This document shows positions 7,885 to 17,667 of a stretch of DNA of 64,000 nt, piece by piece. The stretch is taken from NCBI RefSeq assembly GCF_009600885.1, contig NZ_VCLA01000105.1:10363-74362 (forward strand), written 5' to 3'. A program made the position numbers and the translations under genes. The notes beneath the pieces are model-generated. The model was not told the DNA's origin. It saw nothing but the letters and a program-made list of their open reading frames with translations, and searched no databases. The number at the start of each line of letters is the position of its first letter. Positions within the stretch are counted from its first letter, which is position 1. Origin of the DNA: Streptomyces jumonjinensis (GTDB lineage: Bacteria > Actinomycetota > Actinomycetes > Streptomycetales > Streptomycetaceae).

Positions 7885-8802
7885 TCACGACTGCTGGTGC
7901 AGTCCGAGATTCTCGTATATCTCCAGTGTCGCGGTGGAGTTGTTGAGCGTGATGAAGTGCAGCCCGGGGACACCCTCGGAGAGCAACTCCGCGCAGAACT
8001 CGGTCGCGAACTCGATTCCCAACGAGCGTACAGCGACGGGATCGTCCTTGACGTCGAGGATCCGGTCTTTCAGTCTCCGCGGCACCGCGGCGTTGCTGAG
8101 CTGCGCGAACCGTTCGAGCTGCTTGACGCTGGTGACCGGCATGATCTCCGGGATGATCGGGGTGTCGCAGCCGGCCGCCTCGACCCGGTCGCGCAGCCGC
8201 AGATAGTCCTCGGGCAGAAAGAACATCTGGGTGATGGCGTAGTCGGCCCCGGCGCGGCACTTGTCGACGAAGTGCTGGATGTCCGTGTCCCAGTCCTGGG
8301 AGCGCGGATGCATCTCGGGGAAGGCGGCGACGCCCACACAGAAGTCGCCGGACTCCTTGATGAGCCGGACCAGTTCGGCCGCGTAGGTCACTCCGTCGGG
8401 GTGCTTGACCCACTCGCCCATGGGGTCGCCGGGCGGGTCGCCCCTGACGGCGAGGATGTTGCGGATCCCCGCGTCGGCGTACTGGCCGATCATATTGCGG
8501 AGTTCGGCGATGGAGTGGTCGACGGCGGTGAGGTGGGCGACGGGGGTGAGCGTGGTGTCGGCGGCGATCTGTTCGGTGGCCCTGACGGTGCCCGCGCGGG
8601 TGGAACCGCCCGCTCCGTAGGTCACCGAGACAAAGCTCGGGGCCACCGCCTCGACCCGGCGCAGGGCGTTCCAGAGATTCCGCTCGCCCTTCTCGGTTTT
8701 GGGTGCCCAGAACTCGAAGGAGTACGACGTTTTACCGGTCGCGAGCAATTCGCGCACCGTACGTGCGCGGTCTGTCCTTGTCGATGGGGTTCCGAGGGCC
8801 AT
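7885..8802 (-). CDS. metF: Methylenetetrahydrofolate reductase [NAD(P)H]
   Basis: 305 aa. It reduces 5,10-methylene-THF to 5-methyl-THF, the methyl donor for methionine synthesis. The TIM-barrel flavoprotein is recognised by [19 protein letters not shown] at the N-terminus (the catalytic Glu lies in FEFW), [38 protein letters not shown] and [10 protein letters not shown]. Length matches bacterial MetF. It is transcribed towards the Gln/Tyr-rich membrane protein. The 264 bp upstream, before thiE, show no riboswitch I can recognise; a GATAAC box close to the start could be a -10 element. High confidence by sequence. Confidence 0.97.
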   Translation of the reverse strand: MALGTPSTRTDRARTVRELLATGKTSYSFEFWAPKTEKGERNLWNALRRVEAVAPSFVSVTYGAGGSTRAGTVRATEQIAADTTLTPVAHLTAVDHSIAELRNMIGQYADAGIRNILAVRGDPPGDPMGEWVKHPDGVTYAAELVRLIKESGDFCVGVAAFPEMHPRSQDWDTDIQHFVDKCRAGADYAITQMFFLPEDYLRLRDRVEAAGCDTPIIPEIMPVTSVKQLERFAQLSNAAVPRRLKDRILDVKDDPVAVRSLGIEFATEFCAELLSEGVPGLHFITLNNSTATLEIYENLGLHQQS

Positions 8803-9066
8803 ACCCGCAGGTTATCGGGGGCTAGGGGGTCACCCAACCGGAGTCCACCCTTCGGACACGGCTGATCAGGATTCGGCTTGATCACGCCGTGCCCCCGCGC
8901 GGGGCCGTATCCGCAGGTGAACGGCGTACCGGCGGGGGTGTGACGCGGGGGCCGGGAAGGGTGGCGGCCACTGTCCGGATCAGGCGATCCAGCACGATCC
9001 GAGCGACGCGGCCACGGCGTCTCCGAGGGATCAGGCCGGTCCGGCAAGATCCATCGGACGGGTCTG

Positions 9067-9717
9067 CTAGACGCCGCGTGCCCGTATCCGCTTGCTGAGG
9101 TCGGCGGCGGCTGCCGCCGGGTCGTCCGCCTCCGTGATCGCCCGTACGACGACGACCCGCCGGGCTCCCGCGTCCAGGACCTGGTCGAGATTGCCCGCGT
9201 CGATCCCGCCGATCGCGAACCAGGGGCGGTCGGTCCCCAGCGCGGCGGTGTGGCGGACCAGATCCAGGCCGGGGGCGTGCCGTCCGGGCTTGGTGGGGGT
9301 GGGCCAGCAGGGCCCGGTACAGAAGTAGTCCACGCCCGGCTCGGCGGCTGCCGCCTCGGCCTCGGCCGCGGTGTGGGTGGAGCGGCCGATGAGGGGGCCC
9401 TCGCCGAGGATGGCGCGGGCCGCCGGGACCGGCAGATCCCCCTGCCCCAGATGGAGCACGTCGGCGCCGATGGCATGGGCGACGTCCGCGCGGTCGTTGA
9501 CCGCGAGGAGGGTGCCGTGCCGTCGGCAGGCGTCGGCGAAGACCTGGAGGGCGTCGAGCTCCTCCGCGGCCTCCATGCCCTTGTCGCGCAGCTGGACGAT
9601 GTCCACCCCGGAGGCGAGGACCGCGTCCAGGAATTCGGCGAGGTCGCCCTGGCGTCTACGGGCGTCCGTGCAGAGGTAGAGCAGTGCGTCGGACAGCGAC
9701 GCTCGCCTCGCGGGCAT
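9067..9717 (-). CDS. thiE: Thiamine-phosphate synthase
   Basis: 216 aa. ThiE joins the HMP pyrimidine diphosphate and the thiazole phosphate carboxylate to give thiamine monophosphate. Motifs of the TIM barrel are present: [11 protein letters not shown] (pyrophosphate-binding Arg), [43 protein letters not shown] and [10 protein letters not shown]. It stands apart from the thiOSG operon, about 2.5 kb away on the other strand, with no TPP element of its own that I can see. A long hairpin lies 25 bp upstream of its start. Confidence 0.96.
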   Translation of the reverse strand: MPARRASLSDALLYLCTDARRRQGDLAEFLDAVLASGVDIVQLRDKGMEAAEELDALQVFADACRRHGTLLAVNDRADVAHAIGADVLHLGQGDLPVPAARAILGEGPLIGRSTHTAAEAEAAAAEPGVDYFCTGPCWPTPTKPGRHAPGLDLVRHTAALGTDRPWFAIGGIDAGNLDQVLDAGARRVVVVRAITEADDPAAAAADLSKRIRARGV

Positions 9718-9741
9718 GGTGATCCCCCCAGATGGGTCGGC

Positions 9742-9798
9742 GGTGCGCGGGCGGAGCGGGCAGGCCCCCTGAGGGCGTGCCCGCTCCGCCCGCGCACC
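9742..9798 (-). terminator. Perfect 21-bp stem-loop between the Rv2175c-like gene and thiE
   Basis: 9742-9762 pairs without mismatch with 9778-9798 around a 15-nt loop. It is 97 nt past the stop of the Rv2175c-like gene and 25 nt before the thiE ATG, so it most likely terminates the former. If thiE is cotranscribed it would sit in its leader. No T-run follows. Confidence 0.65.
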
Positions 9799-9894
9799 AC
9801 ATGATGTCGTCGCACCACAGGCCGTGGTGCCGGCCCGGCGCGCACCGGGGACATGAGAGGCCGGCCGGCGCGCGCGGGGCAGCGGGCAGGAACC

Positions 9895-10260
9895 TCAGAC
9901 GGCGAGGGCCTGTGCCCGGCGCTTCACTTCCGTGCCGCGATTCTCGCTGAGCGCCTGCGCGGGGGTGCCCGGCAGGGTCGGGTCGGGGGTGAAGAGCCAC
10001 TCCAGCATCTCTTCGTCGGTGAAGCCGTCGTCCCTCAGGAGCGTCAGGGTGCCGGAGAGGCCCTTGACGACCTTCTCGCCGCTGATGAAGGCGGCGGGAA
10101 CCTGAAGCACCCGGTTCTCACCCCGGCGCACGGCGATCAGCTGGCCCTCCTTGACCAGCTGCCGCACACGCGTCACCTCGACATCGAGCATTTCCGCGAT
10201 GTCGGGGAGGGTGAGCCCGGCAGGGACGAGAGCATCGATCTTTACGTCAATCTCGGTCAC
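9895..10260 (-). CDS. Rv2175c-family DNA-binding protein
   Basis: 121 aa from a GTG at 10260; a longer frame upstream is low-complexity and rejected. An N-terminal winged helix-turn-helix is visible (LTLPDIAEMLDVEVTRVRQLV) followed by KEGQLIAVRRGENRVLQVPA. The C-terminal half (VKGLSGTLTLLRDDGFTDEEM, then LEWLFTPDPTLPG) is the conserved Rv2175c signature. In M. tuberculosis, Rv2175c binds DNA and is phosphorylated by the PASTA-like kinase PknL. Here the PASTA kinase gene pkaF lies 4.4 kb away, and an analogous relationship is possible but inferred. Confidence 0.88.
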   Translation of the reverse strand: MTEIDVKIDALVPAGLTLPDIAEMLDVEVTRVRQLVKEGQLIAVRRGENRVLQVPAAFISGEKVVKGLSGTLTLLRDDGFTDEEMLEWLFTPDPTLPGTPAQALSENRGTEVKRRAQALAV

Positions 10261-10383
10261 AGGACAAGCCTGCCATCGGGGACTGACAGTGGGTAGCTGG
10301 GCCCCGCCCACTTCTCGCCCGCCGTACCCACGATCCTGGCATCGTACCTGCTCGGGGCCGGTTCCCCGGGGGCCTTGGACCGC

Positions 10384-11616
10384 TCAGCCGGAGGCGTCCT
10401 TCAGAGGTACGGAGGGGTCCGCCGCCCGCTCCGGATCCAGCCTGGCGCCGGCGAGGATGAGCTTGCGGCCCTGCGCCAGGTCCCGGGGGCGGCCGACCGC
10501 GATCAGCGCGATGAGGACGCCGTCGCGCAGCCACAGCACCGACCAGGCGGGCTCCCCTGGGTCGCCCCGCCATACGGCCGTGTCGGCGCCGGTGTGGTCG
10601 CCCGCGTACTGGACGAACCTGCCGAACTGCTCGGACCAGAAGTACGGCACCGGGTCATAGCTCTGCGGCGGCTCGCCGGCGGTCGCGGCGATCACATTGG
10701 CGGCGACGGTCCTCGGCCCCTGGAGGGCGTTGTCCCAGTGGTGGATCAGCAGCCGTCTGCCGTAGCGCGCGGAGGGGAAGGAGGCGCAGTCCCCGACCGC
10801 GTACACATCGGGGTCCGAGGTGCGCAGATGCTCGTCGGCGGTGATCGCGCCGTCCGGCCCGGTCCCGATGCCTGAGCCGGCGAGCCAGCCGGTGGCGGGG
10901 CGGGCGCCGATGCCGACGACCACCGCCCCCGCCGTGAGCCGCCGACCGTCCGCCAGCAGCACCGTGCCCGGCTCGACGCCCGCGACGCGCGCGCCGGTGA
11001 TCAGCTCGACGCCGAGCTCCGCGTACCAGTCGGCCATCGGGGCGGCGACCTCGGCGGGCAGCGCCCCGGCCAGCGGGCGGTCGGCGGCCTCCACGACGGT
11101 GACCTCGCACCCCGCCTGCCGGGCGGCGGTGGCGAACTCTGCGCCGATCCAGCCCGCGCCGACGACCACGATGCGGTGCTGTGCGGCGAGGACGGGCCGC
11201 AGCCGGGCCGCGTCGTCGAGGGTGCGCAGCAGATGGACGCCGGGGACGCCCTCGGCGCCGGGCAGGGTGATCGGCTCGGCGCCCGCGGCGATGACGAGGG
11301 TGTCGTACGGGACCGGTCCGGCCTCGGTGTCCAGCTCGTGCGCCGCGGGCCGGACGCCGGTCACCGCGCAGCCGAGCCGCAGTTCGATGCGGAGCTCTTC
11401 GAAGTCCACCTCGAAGGCGGACTCCTCGGCCGTGCCGAGCAGGATCGCCTTGGAGAGCGGCGGCCTGTCGTAGGGCTGGTGGGGTTCCGCGCCGATCAGG
11501 GTGATGGGTCCGGTGAAGCCCTGCTCGCGCAGCGCGACGGAGGTCTGCACCCCGGCCATGCCCGCTCCGACGACGACCACCCGACGCGTCTGCTGCTCAA
11601 TCCGCTGCTCGCTCAC
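10384..11616 (-). CDS. FAD-dependent oxidoreductase, ferredoxin-reductase type
   Basis: 410 aa, ATG 11616. Two Rossmann motifs are seen: VVVVGAGMAGVQTSVALREQ (FAD, near residue 15) and IVVVGAGWIGAEFATAARQ (NAD(P)H, near residue 155), plus the second FAD contact DPDVYAVGDCASF. The order and the PPLSKAIL motif fit the ferredoxin/rubredoxin reductase family that feeds monooxygenases or dioxygenases. No partner ferredoxin or oxygenase is adjacent, so the electron acceptor is unknown. It is transcribed convergently with nothing close and stands 123 bp from the Rv2175c-like gene downstream. Confidence 0.93.
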   Translation of the reverse strand: MSEQRIEQQTRRVVVVGAGMAGVQTSVALREQGFTGPITLIGAEPHQPYDRPPLSKAILLGTAEESAFEVDFEELRIELRLGCAVTGVRPAAHELDTEAGPVPYDTLVIAAGAEPITLPGAEGVPGVHLLRTLDDAARLRPVLAAQHRIVVVGAGWIGAEFATAARQAGCEVTVVEAADRPLAGALPAEVAAPMADWYAELGVELITGARVAGVEPGTVLLADGRRLTAGAVVVGIGARPATGWLAGSGIGTGPDGAITADEHLRTSDPDVYAVGDCASFPSARYGRRLLIHHWDNALQGPRTVAANVIAATAGEPPQSYDPVPYFWSEQFGRFVQYAGDHTGADTAVWRGDPGEPAWSVLWLRDGVLIALIAVGRPRDLAQGRKLILAGARLDPERAADPSVPLKDASG

Positions 11617-11672
11617 GTGCCAACCTTACGTATCTGATAGATCGTCAGAGAAGAGGGCCGCCGGGACGGGTC

Positions 11673-12011
11673 TCACGGCAGCTGTTCGACCACGCTCGTC
11701 CCGCTGCCCTCCTGGGACTCCCACGCCCAGGTCTCCTCCAGCCGCAGCCGCAGATCGGGCAGTTCGACCACGGTCGAGACACAGTGACCGGAAGAGGTGG
11801 CGCCGTCCGTCTTCAACTGCACATAGCGGAAGTCCAGCCGGTCCCCCGCCCGGGTGCCCACCAGATGCCCCTGGACCACGTCACCGCCCGCGTACTCGGC
11901 CCAGATCCGGCCATCGCGCTCGTGATAAGTGAAGCGGGTGCGGGTGCCCACCTGCCCCGGAGCCTGATCCGCGATGGGTGAGAAGACGAGCCCGTCAAGC
12001 GACCCTGCCAC
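11673..12011 (-). CDS. Small conserved protein (sometimes labelled N-acetylglutamate synthase)
   Basis: 112 aa from GTG 12011, which has GGGAG upstream; a longer frame reaching 12140 would overlap the TPP riboswitch on the other strand and is unlikely. The sequence alternates short beta-strand-like segments (FTYHERDGRIWAEYAGGDVV, then GHLVGTRAGDRLDFRYVQL) and ends with LRLEETWAWESQEGSGTSVVEQL. Similar actinobacterial proteins are often annotated as N-acetylglutamate synthase, but no acetyltransferase motif is visible, so that name looks unsafe. A small beta-barrel is the more likely fold. It is divergent from thiO. Confidence 0.72.
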   Translation of the reverse strand: MAGSLDGLVFSPIADQAPGQVGTRTRFTYHERDGRIWAEYAGGDVVQGHLVGTRAGDRLDFRYVQLKTDGATSSGHCVSTVVELPDLRLRLEETWAWESQEGSGTSVVEQLP

Positions 12012-12121
12012 TGCTGCTGCTCCCTTGCGTCCGTTGTGTCCCTTGCGCCGACATGCCACCGCCCCATCGCGTCCTATCCGACACCCGGGGCCTGGGGTTA
12101 GGGTGGCCACCGTAAAGCACT

Positions 12122-12214
12122 CGCGGGAGCCCGGACGCACCGGGCTGAGAGGGAGACTGGACGGTCTCCGACCGTACGAACCTGATCCGGGTCATGCCGG
12201 CGAAGGGAGGGGCT
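12122..12214 (+). promoter_or_regulatory. TPP riboswitch (THI element)
   Basis: The conserved THI-box core is readable: GGGCTGAGAGGGAG at 12142-12155 and ACCTGATCCGGGTCATGCCG at 12180-12199, closed by the 5' GGGAGCCCGG helix. The last part, CGAAGGGAGG, carries the ribosome-binding purines of thiO, so bound TPP should hide translation initiation. It controls thiO-thiS-thiG. Confidence 0.97.
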
Positions 12215-12222
12215 GACCGCCC

Positions 12223-13415
12223 ATGTCGCATATCCCTGGAACACGGGACGAGCAACACCGGCCGACGCGCACCTCGGACGTCCTCGTCATCGGGGGCGGA
12301 ATCATCGGCCTGGTCACGGCCTGGCGGACCGCCCAGCGCGGGCTGCGCACGACCGTCGTCGATCCGGCGCCGGGCGGTGGAGCCGCCCAGGTCGCCGCCG
12401 GGATGCTCGCCGCCGTCACCGAACTGCACTACGGCGAGGAGACCCTGCTCGCCCTCAATCTGGCGTCCGCGCACCGCTATCCCGACTTCGCGGGCGAGCT
12501 GGAGGAGGCGAGCGGCCAGTCCGTCGGCTACCGCGCCTGCGGGACCCTGGCCGTCGCCCTCGACGCCGACGACCGCGCCCATCTGCGCGAACTGCACGCC
12601 CTCCAGACCCGGTCGGGCCTGGAGTCCCAGTGGCTGAGCGGCCGGGAGTGCCGCCGTCTGGAGCCGATGCTCGCACCCGGCGTACGCGGTGGGCTGCGGG
12701 TGGACGGCGACCACCAGGTCGACCCCAGACGTCTGGCGTCCGCGCTGGTCACAGCCTGCGAACGAGCCGGGGTGACCTTCTGCCGCGACTGGGCCGAGCG
12801 GCTGACGGTCCATCGCGACCGGGCCGTCGGAGCCGAGCTCCGCACGGGCGGGAAGCTGAGCGCGGAGCAGGTGGTGCTCGCCGGGGGCAGTCTGAGCGGA
12901 CGCCTCGGCGGGGTGCCGGCGGAGGTGCTGCCTCCGGTGCGCCCGGTGAAGGGCCAGGTGCTGCGGCTGACCGTGCCCCCGTCCCACGCCCCCTTTCTGT
13001 CGCGGACCGTACGGGCCGTGGTCCGCGGCAGCCATGTCTATCTGGTGCCGCGCGAGAGCGGCGAGCTGGTCGTCGGCGCGACCAGCGAGGAGCTCGGCTG
13101 GGACACCACCGTCACGGCGGGCGGCGTCTACGAACTGCTGCGCGACGCCCATGAACTGGTCCCCGGCATCACCGAGCTGCCGCTGACCGAGACCCGCGCC
13201 GGACTGCGCCCCTGCTCCCCGGACAACGCTCCGCTGCTCGGCCCGACCACCCTGCCGGGACTCCAGCTGGCCACCGGCCACCACCGCAACGGGGTGCTTC
13301 TCACCCCCGTCACCGGCGACGCCCTGGCGACCTCCCTGACCTGTGGCGTACTGCCGGACGAGGCCCGGCCCTTCACCCCCCGCCGCTTCTCCCCCCTCTC
13401 CCAGGAGCAGCCTGT

Positions 13416-13419
<4 letters not shown>
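12223..13419 (+). CDS. thiO: Glycine oxidase ThiO
   Basis: 398 aa. ThiO oxidises glycine to dehydroglycine (iminoacetate), the C2-N unit of the thiazole ring. FAD-binding motif VLVIGGGIIGLVTAWRTAQR lies at residues 20-39; a conserved GGGAAQVAAGMLA and substrate-domain motifs follow, with GHHRNGVLLTPVTGD near the C-terminus as in DAO-type oxidases. The start is directly after the TPP riboswitch, whose 3' end includes the ribosome site. The stop overlaps the thiS start by four bases (ATGA), so translation is coupled. Confidence 0.96.
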
Positions 13420-14433
<1,014 letters not shown>

Positions 14434-14435
14434 GA

Positions 14436-14480
14436 CGGTGACGACTACTGACGACCGACAGTGACCGGTGACGACTGCTG
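14436..14480 (+). repeat. Imperfect direct repeat behind thiG
   Basis: CGGTGACGACTACTG at 14436-14450 recurs as CGGTGACGACTGCTG at 14466-14480, a 30-bp period starting 3 bp after the thiG stop. The remaining spacer up to 14679 is GC-rich with further ACCGGTGAC-like copies and no gene. Confidence 0.8.
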
Positions 14481-14679
14481 GTGTCTGGTGGCTGGCGACG
14501 ACCGGTGACCGTACGGCGCCGGGCGGGGGGTGCACCGGACCGGCCTGGCGCGCGGGCCCAGCCCGGCCCGGTCGAGCCGACCCCGGGACCGGAGCCGTAC
14601 CCTCCGCCGCGCTGTCACAGCTCGGCTGCGATACGGCCCGGTCCCGCCCCGCCGCTACGGGGCTGTCCGAGGCGGCTCG

Positions 14680-14685
14680 TAGAAT
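14680..14685 (+). promoter_or_regulatory. -10 box of a probable leaderless pkaF transcript
   Basis: TAGAAT ends 6 bases before GTG 14692. There is no purine-rich ribosome site in front of the GTG, in line with leaderless initiation. No convincing -35 is present. Confidence 0.5.
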
Positions 14686-14691
14686 CCTGGG

Positions 14692-16620
14692 GTGGACACG
14701 ACCCTCCAGGACCCTCTCGTCGGGCATGTGCTCGACGGCCGCTACCGCGTCGACGCGCGTATCGCCGTCGGCGGTATGGCCACGGTCTACCGGGCCCTGG
14801 ACACCCGGCTCGACCGCGAGCTGGCGCTCAAGGTGATGCATCCCGCCCTCGCCGTCGACGCCTCCTTCGTGGAGCGCTTCATCCGCGAGGCCAAATCCGT
14901 GGCCCGGCTCGCCCACCCCAATGTGGTGGCGGTCTTCGACCAGGGCGCGGAGGGCGCGTACGTCTATCTGGCCATGGAGTACGTCGCGGGCTGCACCCTG
15001 CGCGATGTGCTGCGCGAGCGCGGCGCGCTGCGCCCGAGAGCGGCGCTCGACATCCTGGAGCCGGTGCTCGCCGCACTGGGCGCCGCCCACCGGGCCGGCT
15101 TCGTCCACCGCGACGTCAAGCCGGAGAACGTGCTCATCGGGGACGACGGCCGGGTCAAGGTCGCCGACTTCGGTCTCGTACGGACCGTCGGCTCCGTCAC
15201 CCAGACCACCGGCGCCGTCCTGGGCACGGTCTCCTATCTCGCGCCCGAGCAGATCGAGGACGGCGCGTCCGGCACCCGTACCGATGTGTACGCCTGCGGG
15301 GTCGTCCTCTACGAGATGCTGACCGGCTCCAAGCCGCATACCGGCGAGACCCCCGCGCAAGTGCTCTTCCAGCATCTGAACGAGGACGTTCCCGCGCCGT
15401 CCCGCGCCGTCCCGGGGCTCGCCCCCGAGCTGGACTCGCTCGTCGCGACCGCCACGGCGCGCGATCCCGGGGCACGGCCCCATGACGCGGTGGCGCTGCT
15501 GTCCCTGACCCGGGAGGCCCGGGAGGCGCTCTCGGACGAGCAGCTGGATCTGCTGCCGCCGCGCGCCCATGACCAGGCCCGGCGCGAGGCCGCCACCGGA
15601 TCGGAGGAGCGTACGGACGTGGTCCCGCGGGCGCTCCCCCTGGAGGGGTCCGGGGCCGGTCATACGGCGAGGCTGGTCATGCCGCCCGCCCCGCCCGAGC
15701 GGTCCGCCCGGCGCGGGCAGAGGCTTACCCTCCCCCGGCGTGGCGTGCTCGCGCTCGCGGCGGCGGTGCTGGCGGCCCTCGGTCTGGGAGTCGGCGTCTG
15801 GTACATCAATTCCGGACAGTTCACCCGTGTTCCGGCCGTCATCGGCCAGACCGAGAGCGATGCCCGCCAGCGGCTGGAGAGGGCCGGGCTCGATGTGCGC
15901 GAGGTGCGCGAGCGGTTCAGCGACACGGTCGAGCGGGGCGCGGTCATCGGCACCGCCCCCGCCACTCTTGAGCGGATCCGGGGCAACGGCTCGGTGACGC
16001 TCATCGTCTCGCGCGGACCGGAGATCGTCCGGGTGCCCTCGGTCGGCGGCGATCCGCTCGCCACGGCCGAGCGCAGACTGAAGGACGCCGGGCTGACCCC
16101 CGGAACCGTCAGCAGGGCCTTCAGCGAGACGGTCCCCCAGGGCTCGGTGATCCGTACGGACCCGCAGGCGGGAGCGGGGCGCAGCCCTGACTCCCCGGTG
16201 GCGCTGACGGTCAGCAGGGGTGCGCCGGTCAAGGTCCCCGATGTGACCGGAGATCCGGTGGCGGAGGCCACCGCCGCTCTTGAGGGCGCCGGTTTCACGG
16301 TGGAGATCGCCTCCGGACGGGTCAACTCGGTGCAGAAGGCGGGCTCCGTCGCCCGTCAGTCCGCGACCGGGGGCGCCAAGCTGGCGAGCGGCGACACGGT
16401 CACCCTGACGGTCTCCAAGGGCCCGCGCCAGGTCAGCGTCCCCGATGTCACGGGCAGGAGCGCCGACGACGCCAGGAGCGAGCTGGAGTCCGCGGGCTTC
16501 GAGGTCGAGGTCGAGAAGAGCTTCCCCTATCTCGGCGACACCGTGGAGCGCCAGTCCCCGGAAGCGGGCGGCCGTGCGCCCGAGGGGAGCACAGTGACCA
16601 TCACGCTCAAGGGGCTCTGA
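14692..16620 (+). CDS. pkaF: Serine/threonine protein kinase with PASTA domains
   Basis: 642 aa, GTG start. Hanks-type kinase at residues about 10-275: glycine loop IAVGGMATVY, ATP Lys47 in LALKVMHP, catalytic HRDVKPEN with Asp141, and DFG at 159-161. A membrane helix follows a linker (LALAAAVLAALGLGVGVWYI, about 350-372). Outside are four PASTA repeats of about 67 residues (starting FTRVPAVIGQTESDARQRLE, VRVPSVGGDPLATAERRL, VKVPDVTGDPVAEATAAL, VSVPDVTGRSADDARSEL). PASTA domains sense muropeptides or lipid II; the kinase thus links cell-wall state to cytoplasmic targets. The order and neighbours match S. coelicolor pkaF. The nearby Rv2175c-like protein is a candidate substrate by analogy. Confidence 0.95.
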   Translation: MDTTLQDPLVGHVLDGRYRVDARIAVGGMATVYRALDTRLDRELALKVMHPALAVDASFVERFIREAKSVARLAHPNVVAVFDQGAEGAYVYLAMEYVAGCTLRDVLRERGALRPRAALDILEPVLAALGAAHRAGFVHRDVKPENVLIGDDGRVKVADFGLVRTVGSVTQTTGAVLGTVSYLAPEQIEDGASGTRTDVYACGVVLYEMLTGSKPHTGETPAQVLFQHLNEDVPAPSRAVPGLAPELDSLVATATARDPGARPHDAVALLSLTREAREALSDEQLDLLPPRAHDQARREAATGSEERTDVVPRALPLEGSGAGHTARLVMPPAPPERSARRGQRLTLPRRGVLALAAAVLAALGLGVGVWYINSGQFTRVPAVIGQTESDARQRLERAGLDVREVRERFSDTVERGAVIGTAPATLERIRGNGSVTLIVSRGPEIVRVPSVGGDPLATAERRLKDAGLTPGTVSRAFSETVPQGSVIRTDPQAGAGRSPDSPVALTVSRGAPVKVPDVTGDPVAEATAALEGAGFTVEIASGRVNSVQKAGSVARQSATGGAKLASGDTVTLTVSKGPRQVSVPDVTGRSADDARSELESAGFEVEVEKSFPYLGDTVERQSPEAGGRAPEGSTVTITLKGL

Positions 16621-16730
16621 CCCGCCCCCGCCGCCCGGCCCCGCCCCGGGAGCCTCCCGGGGCCCAGGAGCATCACCACCCGCGCCCGTACACAGACCCC
16701 GCACCCGATCGAGAGACTCAGAGACACACC

Positions 16731-17582
16731 ATGCGCAATCCCGTCGGCGGACATGTACCCGTGGCGGGCGGCCTCGCCAGAACCGGTCTCGGATACGCCC
16801 ATGAGCTGAAGGCGGAGACCCTTCAGGTCTTCGTGGCCAATCCGCGCGGCTGGGCGACGCCCCCGGGCAATCCGGCGCAGGACGAGGCGTTCCGCACCGG
16901 ATGCGCCGAGGACGGCCTCACCGCGTATGTCCATGCGCCGTATCTGATCAACTTCGGCTCGCACACCGAGGCCACCGCCGAGCGGTCCGTCGATTCGCTG
17001 CGCCACTCGCTCCGCAGAGGCCGGGAGATCGGCGCGCTGGGGGTGGTGGTGCACACCGGTTCGGCGACCGGGGGCCGCTCCCGCGAGGTGGCCCTGGCGC
17101 AGGCGCGGGAGCTGATGCTGCCGCTGCTGGACGAGCTGACCCATGACGACGACCCGTTTCTGCTGCTGGAGTCCACGGCGGGACAGGGCTTCTCGCTCTG
17201 CTCCCGCGCCGAGGACTTCGGCCCGTACTTCGAGGCGCTGGACTCCCACCCCCGGCTCGGCGTCTGTCTCGACACCTGCCATATCTACGCGGCCGGACAC
17301 GATCTCGCGGCCCCGGACGGAACCACCCGGACCCTGGACCTGCTGGTGGAGACGGTCGGCGAGGGGCGGCTCAAGCTGATCCACGCCAATGACTCCCAGG
17401 AGACCGTCGGCGCGCACAGGGACCGGCACGCCAATATCGGCGCGGGTCATATAGGCGAAGAGCCGTTCCGGGCGCTGCTGCGGCATCCGGCGACCGCGGG
17501 TGTGCCGCTGATCATCGAGACGCCCGGCGGCAAGGAAGGGCATGCGGCGGACGTGGCGCTGCTGAAGAGCCTCCGCCAGTAG
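16731..17582 (+). CDS. nfo: Deoxyribonuclease IV (AP endonuclease, Nfo family)
   Basis: 283 aa. Endonuclease IV cleaves 5' to abasic sites in base-excision repair and uses three metals in an AP-endonuclease TIM barrel. Metal-ligand motifs are visible: VHAPYLINF, VVVHTGSATGG, LLLESTAGQGFSLCSRAEDF (Glu), GVCLDTCHIYAAGHDL, LIHANDSQETVGAHRDRHAN and PLIIETPG. The N-terminus GGHVPVAGGLARTGL is standard. It lies 110 bp after pkaF; a short GC-rich spacer separates them. The copper-box DUF4396 gene follows with its own promoter. Confidence 0.95.
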   Translation: MRNPVGGHVPVAGGLARTGLGYAHELKAETLQVFVANPRGWATPPGNPAQDEAFRTGCAEDGLTAYVHAPYLINFGSHTEATAERSVDSLRHSLRRGREIGALGVVVHTGSATGGRSREVALAQARELMLPLLDELTHDDDPFLLLESTAGQGFSLCSRAEDFGPYFEALDSHPRLGVCLDTCHIYAAGHDLAAPDGTTRTLDLLVETVGEGRLKLIHANDSQETVGAHRDRHANIGAGHIGEEPFRALLRHPATAGVPLIIETPGGKEGHAADVALLKSLRQ

Positions 17583-17601
17583 TGATCAATAGGGTAGCGG
17601 G

Positions 17602-17618
17602 ATACCCCTAGGGGGTAT
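17602..17618. promoter_or_regulatory. CsoR-type copper operator
   Basis: ATACCCC-TAG-GGGGTAT is a perfect inverted repeat with 7-bp arms, matching the Streptomyces CsoR consensus (TATACCCC..GGGGTATA type). It lies 50 bp before the DUF4396 start. CsoR represses until Cu(I) binds. A CsoR gene is not in this window. Confidence 0.82.
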
Positions 17619-17649
17619 AAGGTTCCTGAGTCGACAGGAACCTTATACC
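17614..17649 (+). repeat. 15-bp perfect inverted repeat overlapping the copper operator
   Basis: GGTATAAGGTTCCTG (17614-17628) pairs completely with 17635-17649 around a 6-nt spacer AGTCGA. Its left arm shares GGTAT with the CsoR box. It could be a second operator, a leader hairpin, or the terminator of nfo. It is followed by the GGGGA ribosome site at 17657-17661. Confidence 0.85.
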
Positions 17650-17667
17650 TGACTTTGGGGATCTCTC

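Noticed and set aside
8803..9066. SAM or cobalamin riboswitch upstream of metF
   Set aside because: The conserved cores of the known SAM classes and the B12 box were looked for and not seen on the minus strand.
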